Shown here: piece after piece, positions 7,749 to 14,400 of the stretch
Layout of the letters: the number at the start of each line of letters is the position of its first letter
How positions within the stretch are numbered: position 1 is the stretch's first letter
NCBI GenBank assembly: GCA_018267545.1
Contig: JAFDYG010000526.1
Coordinates: 1-44,718, forward strand
Direction: 5' to 3'
Source of the DNA: Bacteroidota bacterium
GTDB taxonomy: Bacteria > Bacteroidota > Bacteroidia > Chitinophagales > Chitinophagaceae
DNA: 44,718 bases
The notes under the pieces: generated by a model
What the model was told of the DNA's origin: nothing
The model's database searches: none
The model's input: only the letters and a program-made list of their open reading frames with translations
Program-made: the position numbers and the translations under genes

Positions 7749-8426
7749 CTATCCCCAAAAGTAAAGTTTCAGACAACTCTCCAGCATGCTCAAACTTTTA
7801 CTGAAACAGAACGTCCGGCAGCTTAGCCGCTTTAAATGCGTCCGTAAGGTCAGGTTCTTTCTCTCGCTCCGGTTGATCAGATAGCTTCAGGCTTGATATA
7901 GCTCTACAGGAATCAGCCATTGGTAAATTGTCAACTTATCGGTACGGATAACGCGAGGTTTGAGTACCAAAAGTCTGCCAACCAATTGTTTCAATGTGGC
8001 TTTTGTCCGCTTGCCCACTTCAAAATCAATTACTTCCCTGGTCTTTCGGTTTAACGCATAAGCGACCCAATAATCATTGTCCTTCCGGCCAATATAAGTC
8101 CACATCTCATCTACTTCAAAAGCCAACCCTCCCCTGCAATTCCGGCTGGCTTTTAAGCGAGATGCCGCTTTAATGATAGTCCTGATTACCGTGCTAACCC
8201 CAATCTCCAAAATACGAACAATTCCTCGTATGCCCGTTCCTTCGACCACCAGTTTGGTTACCATGCTCCTCGTCCCTTCCATACATGCTTTATACCGATA
8301 ACTTTCTTGACGGTGCTTTCTACAATGCGGACAGAAAAGCTTTTGTAGCCCATTTTTCTGACGTCCAGCCTTTTGGCACTTTCCTTTACAAACTATACCG
8401 CTAATCAAAGCCAGATAATTGAGCAC
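7749..8426 (-). pseudogene. IS1-family transposase with in-frame stop (copy 1)
   Basis: A fused InsA/InsB-type transposase. The N-terminal zinc-ribbon region (KGKCQKAGRQ, FCPHCRKHRQ) is followed by a helix-turn-helix (GIRGIVRILEIGVSTVIRTI) and the DDE nuclease domain: VDEMWTYIG (first Asp), RTDKLTIY (second Asp), and after the stop ERKNLTLRTHLKR (Glu). A TGA at 7887-7889 interrupts the frame; reading through it continues the same frame to a natural end at 7749, giving the usual ~225 residues. The likely start is GTG at 8426. Copy 2 reads INRIERKN where this copy reads INRSERKN, so the stop is a point lesion and not the normal end. Probably inactive. Confidence 0.85.
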
Positions 8427-8455
8427 ACAAGGTGTAAAAAACCCTCGTTATTACC
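8405..8455 (-). repeat. Putative left end of IS1 copy 1
   Basis: On the minus strand GGTAATAACGAGGG leads within ~30 bases to CTCAATTATCTGG, which runs into the transposase start. The second part matches repeat copies A-D, tying those solitary repeats to this IS1 type. Confidence 0.5.
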
Positions 8456-8515
8456 ACTTTTTGTGGCCAATATCCCTTCCTATCTCCTATTATAAATAAA
8501 AAGAAGGGTCTGAAA

Positions 8516-8576
8516 CTCCCGCCTTTGTTATTCTTTAGCCCTCTACGACAAAAACCAGATAATTGAATACATTACC
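8516..8576 (-). repeat. IS1-end-like repeat, copy A
   Basis: Minus-strand reading begins GGTAATGTATTCAATTATCT and continues in a coding-like phase as SGFCRRGLKNNKGGSF. Copy B has the same phase and nearly the same residues (GFGHRGLKNSKGGAF). After GGSF the two diverge. It immediately follows the immunity gene at 8581 and precedes IS1 copy 1. Confidence 0.6.
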
Positions 8577-8580
8577 TACC

Positions 8581-8946
8581 TTACCGAATGTCTTCAATAA
8601 TGAACCTAAAATCATTACATTTAAATTTAATAAACCCGACTGGAATAAATTTAAATTCAAATTCTATCAACCAAATACTCTCTTTATATTCATATTTGAA
8701 AGAAGCTATTTCAAGCGCACCCATTGTCCTTTCCCTAAACTTAAAATCGACTACAAGATCAGTCACAAATTCAAAATGTAAGGAGGACTTAACATTATTG
8801 AAATCAATATTTTCCTTAAAATCTTCTTGACCGCACCAATCTATGCCTAACATCAAATCCTCAAGCCGATTAGTCCAATTAATCATTGTAATTAAACTTT
8901 CGTTAAGAATGACGTCTGCTATTTCCTGAGCTGAAAATATTCGCAT
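8581..8946 (-). CDS. Probable immunity protein, unnamed family
   Basis: A 121-residue soluble protein (MRIFSAQEIADVILNESLI...) rich in beta and aromatic residues, including LMLGIDWCGQ, RERTMGALEIASFKYEY and FKFIPVGFIKFKC. Size, composition and its place directly after the end of a toxin-like reading frame (stop at 8950-8952, start at 8946) are those of an immunity gene in a polymorphic toxin pair. I do not recognise a named Imm family. Repeat copy A starts a few bases after its stop. It has no other neighbour to suggest a different role. Confidence 0.6.
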   Translation of the reverse strand: MRIFSAQEIADVILNESLITMINWTNRLEDLMLGIDWCGQEDFKENIDFNNVKSSLHFEFVTDLVVDFKFRERTMGALEIASFKYEYKESIWLIEFEFKFIPVGFIKFKCNDFRFIIEDIR

Positions 8947-8949
8947 TTA

Positions 8950-9087
8950 TTATTTAATTTTTTTTGCTTTACCGGATTCAATATTCTTAACTTCTTCGTA
9001 AGTGGATCTATGGGCGTTATTATTATCTGCACCCGTATATACAAAAGCCCCTCCTTTACTATTCTTTAGCCCTCTATGACCAAAACC
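8950..9087 (-). pseudogene. C-terminal tail of a lost polymorphic toxin
   Basis: One minus-strand frame, open from the end of repeat copy B, reads GFGHRGLKNSKGGAFVYTG, then ADNNNAHRSTYEEVKNIE, and ends in SGKAKKIK before two consecutive TAA codons. The immunity gene ATG follows at once. The charged, surface-like end and the stop-to-start spacing of 3 bases match RHS-type toxin/immunity junctions. There is no start codon and no RHS core, so it is a remnant or silent cassette. Confidence 0.55.
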
Positions 9088-9116
9088 AAATAATTAAATA
9101 CATTATCTATATTACC
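9048..9116 (-). repeat. IS1-end-like repeat, copy B
   Basis: Minus-strand reading has GGTAATATAGATAATG then TATTTAATTATTTGG, followed by a stretch almost identical to copy A through AGAGGGCTAAAGAATA. It lies between the immunity gene at 9143 and the toxin tail at 8950, and its inner part is the start of that tail. Confidence 0.6.
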
Positions 9117-9142
9117 ATACCTGCCCCATCTTCACAAGAACA

Positions 9143-9688
9143 TTACTCATTCCTAAGATCATATTCTCTTGGCAGTTTATCGTTAGTAACAAGTCGCCAA
9201 TTAGAATTCAATTTCGTTTCGGCACCCCTACCAACATAACAAACACCGATTTTCCTAAACTGAACCTTAATTAAATGGGCAATTTCTTTGTAGAGAGCGA
9301 TAGAAATATCATTCTCAGAAACTGTACCGACCGACCCTGCAACAAAAATCTCATCTTGAAAAATTCCGCTGGGTCGAAGATATATACTTTTAGAGTTAGC
9401 CAATTGATCAACAGCAAACCTACTCCCTCCCTTTCTTTGTTGAACTTCCCGAATCACAACATCAACATTCCGAGGTAGAATCAAATATGAATCATTAAAA
9501 CTCCAATCACCACTCTTTGCTTTTCCCAAATTTCCGTTTTCCAACAAAGACTTATATTTATCGACCGGGCGCGCATCAAACAATCCTGTTTGAAAATAAC
9601 AAACATCATTCACTGCTTCAAAACTTTCAACAATTGGAGCAAAATCGTTTCTGTCTGCAAAAAAGATTATTTGTTTTGTCTTACTCAT
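9143..9688 (-). CDS. Probable immunity protein, unnamed family
   Basis: A 181-residue soluble protein starting MSKTKQIIFFADRNDFAPIV. The gene starts inside the last codons of a toxin-like tail: the tail stop occupies 9681-9683 and the ATG 9686-9688, an 8-base overlap typical of toxin/immunity pairs that need coupled translation. Conserved-looking segments are GDWSFNDSYLILPRN, YLRPSGIFQDEIFVAG and KIGVCYVGRGAETK. I do not recognise a named family. An immunity role is inferred from the overlap and from the surrounding series. Confidence 0.6.
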   Translation of the reverse strand: MSKTKQIIFFADRNDFAPIVESFEAVNDVCYFQTGLFDARPVDKYKSLLENGNLGKAKSGDWSFNDSYLILPRNVDVVIREVQQRKGGSRFAVDQLANSKSIYLRPSGIFQDEIFVAGSVGTVSENDISIALYKEIAHLIKVQFRKIGVCYVGRGAETKLNSNWRLVTNDKLPREYDLRNE

Positions 9689-9779
9689 TATTCTTTGTTT
9701 TAGGAATCAACAACAAATGTTCTCCCTTTGATTTAAGCTGCTCCCTTATTCTCGCTGCATTTTTCAATTCCCTATCTGT
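9681..9779 (-). pseudogene. C-terminal tail of a lost polymorphic toxin, cut by IS1 copy 2
   Basis: Directly after the truncated end of IS1 copy 2 a minus-strand frame reads TDRELKNAARIREQLKSKG then EHLLLIPKTKNNE and stops. It overlaps the immunity start by 8 bases. The basic helical end resembles nuclease-type toxin C-termini. It has no start of its own; everything upstream was removed or replaced by the IS1 sequence. Confidence 0.6.
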
Positions 9780-10335
9780 ACAAATTCTTTCGTTCGATTC
9801 TATTGATGCCGTAAACATCACTCCGGTGAAACGCTTTAGGTATCAGTCGGGAGTAAAGAGTAAACTTGTCCGTCCGAATCTTCACAGGTTTTAGCAGCAG
9901 TAGCCGATCGATCAGCCCTTTCAACATAGTCTTTGTCCGTTTGCCGACAACAAAGTCTACCACTTCGCGGGTCTTTCGGTTTAGCGCATAAGCGACCCAA
10001 TAATCATTGTCGTTTCGACCAATATAGGTCCATAACTCGTCTACTTCCAAAACCGCATCAGCACGTATTGAGCAAGGACGCTCCACATTATCAGCCAACA
10101 GTCGTATCCGGCTTAATACGGTTCCTTTTGCTATCCCGAGCACACGCGCAATTCCGCTAATCCCGACACTTTCACACAACAGTGATCGAATCATCCCGTC
10201 CACTTTTTCTTCATATGCATTATTCTTGTAGGTAGACTGTCGATATTTACCGCACCTCACGCAGCAAAGCTTCTGAGCCCCATTCCATTGACGCCCTGCT
10301 TTTTGGCAAACACCTCTGCATTTATGACACAACAT
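9772..10335 (-). pseudogene. IS1-family transposase, 3' truncated (copy 2)
   Basis: Second IS1-type transposase, clearly diverged from copy 1. Zinc-ribbon cysteines (MLCHKCRGVC, CVRCGKYRQ), helix-turn-helix (GISGIARVLGIAKGTVLSRI), then DDE domain: VDELWTYIGRNDNDYWVAY (Asp), IRTDKFTLY (Asp) and INRIERKN (Glu). The normal C-terminal ~35 residues after ERKNL are missing; the sequence passes into the toxin tail at ~9779. Its upstream end carries the variant GTCAAAGTATCTGG instead of CAATTATCTGG, so the two IS1 copies are different types. Probably inactive for lack of a right end. Confidence 0.85.
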
Positions 10336-10430
10336 TTAACCAGATACTTTGACCCACAAGACGACAAATACCCCCTTTTAACCCCGACAAAAAAGACTAT
10401 TTTCATTCCCTGAACCGTTCCTTTGCAGAA

Positions 10431-10454
10431 ACAGCAGGCTCGCAAGCCTGCTGT
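10431..10454. repeat. Perfect 10-bp palindrome with 4-base loop
   Basis: ACAGCAGGCT, loop CGCA, AGCCTGCTGT. It lies between repeat F and IS1 copy 2. No T-run follows on either strand, so it is not an obvious terminator; it could be a REP-like or recombination-associated hairpin. Confidence 0.6.
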
Positions 10455-10477
10455 CATCCTTTATTTGAAAGTTCTTT

Positions 10478-10512
10478 TCGAAAACCAGATACTTTGAACC
10501 ACTACCATTACC
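10478..10512 (-). repeat. IS1-end-like repeat, copy F (second type)
   Basis: Minus-strand reading GGTAATGGTAGTGG followed by TTCAAAGTATCTGGTTTTCG. It carries the TTCAAAGTATCTGG variant found at the front of IS1 copy 2 (10335-10358), so it is a solitary end of that IS type. Confidence 0.55.
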
Positions 10513-10552
10513 ATCACTCCCACTCTTGCCATTCGGAGTCTTTATCCTTCCT

Positions 10553-10910
10553 TCATATCCCCTTGCCAACGTCAAGATTCAATGCCGCTAAAAGCGTTTC
10601 ATCAATACCAATAATAGCTCCTAAAGAGACTACCCGGGCATCATCCCTTCGCTCAGCGGCTTCTGAATCTGTAAAGATCTCCCATTCAACTTCTTCCCAC
10701 CGATTCAGCTCAGTTATGACCTGGCCTTGTAAGGCTTCTATATTCGCAATAGCCCGTTGAGTTCTTAAGAGCATTGTAATCCCACTTTCGGACAAGCTAT
10801 TGCCAAACCCGCTCATTTGCCACATTCCATTCCTGGGACATATCTGGTATATCAAGCGTGAAATGAATAGCATCCGGCACAACCTGATATACACCTACAT
10901 AATAAATCCA
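10553..10910 (-). pseudogene. Frame-broken cassette gene remnant
   Basis: Two successive protein-like stretches lie in different frames. The first begins just inside repeat D in the phase GFAWIYYVGVYQVVPDAIHF and continues TLDIPDMSQEWNVANERVW before a TAG. The second, in another frame, contains RTQRAIANIEALQGQV, ITELNRWEEVEWEIFT and SLGAIIGIDETLLAALNL and stops at 10553. They read as one or two real genes joined by a frameshift or deletion, most likely toxin or immunity remnants given the setting. I do not recognise a family. Confidence 0.45.
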
Positions 10911-10939
10911 CGCGAAACCAGATAATTGAATAAATTACC
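10911..10939 (-). repeat. IS1-end-like repeat, copy D
   Basis: Minus-strand reading GGTAATTTATTCAATTATCT then GGTTTCGCG, first-type end. It abuts copy E with no spacer and runs in phase into the remnant at 10553-10910. Confidence 0.6.
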
Positions 10940-10965
10940 AAAACCTAATACTTTGAACTATTACC
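10940..10965 (-). repeat. IS1-end-like repeat, copy E (second type)
   Basis: Minus-strand reading GGTAATAGTTCAAAGTATTA then GGTTTT, second-type end. It directly abuts copy D, so one IS1 type appears to have inserted at the end of the other. It lies 15 bases beyond the stop of the immunity gene at 10981. Confidence 0.5.
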
Positions 10966-10980
10966 TACTCGAACCTCTAT

Positions 10981-11451
10981 CTACTTCTTATCAAAAGAAA
11001 TCCCATTCCTGATATGCAATCCTAACGCTTGTGTACTAACTAAGACAGGTTCCATTCTAGCAAATTGCTGGTATCCAATAGAAGTGAAGGAAATCTCCCC
11101 GCTCGTCGTTTCTATCGTCCACTTATACTCAAGTGAGACATTAATCAAATCGCCATTTGCCGGCTTTCCCAGACCTTCGCGATTAACACTAAGAATTATA
11201 AGATCAATAGTATCACTGCCGATTTCAATACTGTGAACATTACCAAAGACAAGAGTGGAAGGCACAATACTAAATTTATACCCTGCATTTTTTGAATTCG
11301 GCTTTATCCATTCGATAATATAGTCAATATCGAACGCCAATTCAAATTTTTCGCTATCAAATGCAATTGCATATATCTTGCAATCATGCCATGACATCGC
11401 ATTGAAATCACTATCATTCCAGATATTTTTAAATTCGCGTTTATTCTCCAT
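10981..11451 (-). CDS. Probable cognate immunity protein of the RHS toxin
   Basis: A 156-residue soluble protein starting MENKREFKNIWNDSDFNAMS. The pattern MSWHDCKIYAIAFD, DIDYIIEWIKPNSKNAGYKF and STLVFGNVHS matches a family I associate with genes just downstream of RHS proteins in Bacteroidota, though I cannot give an Imm number. It starts 30 bases after the RHS stop with no terminator between, so it is co-transcribed. The role, neutralising the RHS C-terminal toxin in the cytoplasm, is inferred from position and family habit. Confidence 0.7.
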   Translation of the reverse strand: MENKREFKNIWNDSDFNAMSWHDCKIYAIAFDSEKFELAFDIDYIIEWIKPNSKNAGYKFSIVPSTLVFGNVHSIEIGSDTIDLIILSVNREGLGKPANGDLINVSLEYKWTIETTSGEISFTSIGYQQFARMEPVLVSTQALGLHIRNGISFDKK

Positions 11452-11481
11452 TCAACTAATTTAATTTATTATTTAATTGTT

Positions 11482-14400
11482 TTAGCCGCCTGAACCTGAC
11501 CCCGGTGGTGGTGGAGACGGGGGTTGTGGTGGTTGTGGTTGTTGCGGTGGTTGCGGTGGTTGCGGCGTAGGCCTATTAAAATCCTTTGGCAACTCTCCTT
11601 TTTTTGGAGGACGTCCCGGCATGCGCTTACCTCTACCTGATGGATTATATGGGTCTGGTTTGTAATCATGTACATGCGGGTCCTTCTCATTAGTTGGAAC
11701 ATTTGTTCCTTGATGTCCATCATTATATTCTTTTTGCACGTTACCATCCGGACCATATTTTTTAGTTGTTGTTCCAGAAGGGTTGGTCGTCGTAGTATTC
11801 GGTTCTCCCTTGTCCGGTATTCTGTTTTTTCTCCTGGCGCCGGAACTTGAATTTCCATCATTACTATTTGAATTTGATCTTTCCGATGGAATATTAGGTT
11901 GAGGAGTAGTCGGCGTTGGATTTATAGGTTCTCCGCCTGCAGGAACTAATCTAGGCACTGGGTTTAACGGAATTGTCGACATTGGAATTGTAGCTAGTTG
12001 CCCCAATTTTACTGATGAATAATAAAGATCTAAATCATCCTGTGTGTAATTTTCTGTACCTACGGGGGCAACTGGCCAAAGACCCATGGTAGTTGCATTC
12101 AATGCTCCGTTAATAACGCCACCGGCACTTATAGCTACCTTTCGCAATAGTTCACAACAACCACTTGCTTCTTCACCTTCATCTCCATTAGGATCATTAT
12201 AGCGGTTCGGAGCATTATTCATTGAACTATAAGGAGAAACATCTTCATATCCCTGATCAATTTTAGGATCTGTCTGCCACCATCGACCTAGCTGTGGATC
12301 GAGATCTCTAAATTGAGTTCCATATATTTCCAAGCCTGTTCCATCGGAAAACTCCTTATTCTGTAGCTCGGAGCCTTTATTGAAACGGAACTTGTTCTCT
12401 TTATTTTGGACTTCAAGTGCTTTATCACTAATTCCCGCCATCGTCAATCCAAACGGGTAATAATGGTTCTCCTCCAACAACGGTCCCCTCGTACGCGTCA
12501 CCTGCAAATTATCAAAGAACACATCGACATTCGGTGTCTCATTACTTGTGTAAATATACAAATATCCGCTCTCGGTAACGGGCAAGTTAGTCAAAATATG
12601 CTTTTTCAACTCCTGGTCCGCCCCAACCTGCTCAAATCCACTGCTAGCCGCCACATAATTAAACTGATTGTCAAACAGCACCCAATTTAGGAAAGCGTGA
12701 GGCTTACCTTGTACGATTGCACTGCCCGTATCCTGTAAGAACTGAGTGAAATTAGAGCTCAGGGGTACCTGATTAGCCTGCAATATGGCCGGACTAGGGT
12801 GCCCTCCTCCCGGTAGTGCTCCAATTCCACTAATCAACCCAGTAACCAGGTCGGACAATGGATTGGCCGGTGTCCCAGGAGAAGCCCCATTCGATCTATA
12901 CCAACTGCTCGCCCGGACACTAAACTGATCGCCTGCCATGACCTTCAGCACTATCCCGGGTCCTACCTTAGGGCCCGCCGAGCCGCCATTCAAACGGGCC
13001 ACATACACATTCGGATTGGTCGTCGTATCCATCGGATAATCCGAAGGAAGAGCCGTACGAGTATTTTCCAGACCAGTATAATAAATCTCCTCCGTGGTAC
13101 TACTGGCCGTCTCCATTGTCGCCGCCGGATAAAGGTCGGACTTTTGCTCGTCCGTCAGTACCATCCGCGTATTGCCCAGGTGATCCTTAAGAAAGTAGTC
13201 ATATTTGAATGACACTAGCTGCTGTCCTCCCACCGTATCTGATTTAACCCGGACCCTGCCTTCCTCATGACCAAAGAACTGCAAAGTATCAGCTGGAGCA
13301 TTGCCGGAAGCTAACGACTGCTTGCCCTGGTATTGGAAGCCTGCAATATAAATAGTGACAGTCTGTAAATTCCCCGCACTGTCCATCGTCGTCTTCTTCA
13401 GCTTATTCCCAGCAGCATCATAGATATAAATAATTGCACCCTTCGTACCGCTTGCAGATCGAACATTCACCTGCCACGGAAGATTCAGATGATTATAGAT
13501 AACGCCATCCGCCGTCTGACTGCCAATATCCTTGTTCAAGTCACGCGTCATATTGCCATTAGCATCGTAGAAATAATCCACAGCCGAAGCAGTCTTACCC
13601 AAATTATAAGGGCTAATCGAAGAAGTGCGGAAATCGCCCATCGTAGTCGTGGGATCATTCCGTCCATCGATGACATTTTTTAACTTATTACTATTAGTAC
13701 AATAAGTGTAAGCCAGCGAGTCGATGGGATGACTGCCTCCTAGCCGCCAGCCGCTTTGCAGCATGGCTTTAATATTACCATTCTCGTCATAGGCAGTACT
13801 AGCATCATTCCCGTTCCCCATAATGTTAGAAAAATCCAGCCCAGCCGTCTTGTCCCAATTGCCGCCTGTGAGCTGATTAAAGTCGGAGAACATGAGTCGA
13901 TTCACCGGGTCATAGCCAAACCCATAGGCCCGCTGCTGCCCGTCGCCCCTACTCCGCCACTTATTTCCTGAAATATTCCCGTTGAGCTGACCAGACACAA
14001 ATCCCCAATCATAGCTCAAATCCATGCCAAACCAACGACCATTCGCCCCATGTCTGTTTTCATTGTTGGCATAGTCTTGATTAATCCCCTTCAGCCACCC
14101 CCGGATATTGTAAGCATAATCCTGCGTCTCCAGAAAACTGCCATCTCCGACCTGCCCCAGCTGCTTCTTCTTTAGCTGCCCCATCTGGTCATAATCACCC
14201 CGCACTATCAGCCGCCTGGTGCTATCCGCATCATTGATCGTCTTGTAAACCTCCATCAGTCGGTTGGAATTATCGTAACTCGAAGTAGTCTTGATATGTA
14301 CCCCAGTGATACCAGACGCCTGCGGATTACTATGTGCCTGGAAGCTCGCGATCACCTGACCGGTAAAATTATACAAGCTGCTCACCGTATCCTGCCCTCC

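Noticed and set aside
7575-10965. Recurring short repeats as a CRISPR array
   Set aside because: Spacing is irregular (tens to >1000 bases), genes lie between copies, the repeats vary, and no cas genes are present.
11469-11861. 130-residue minus-strand frame overlapping the RHS 3' end
   Set aside because: Out-of-frame reading of the proline repeat and toxin tip, rich in His/Arg/Asn; no family features.
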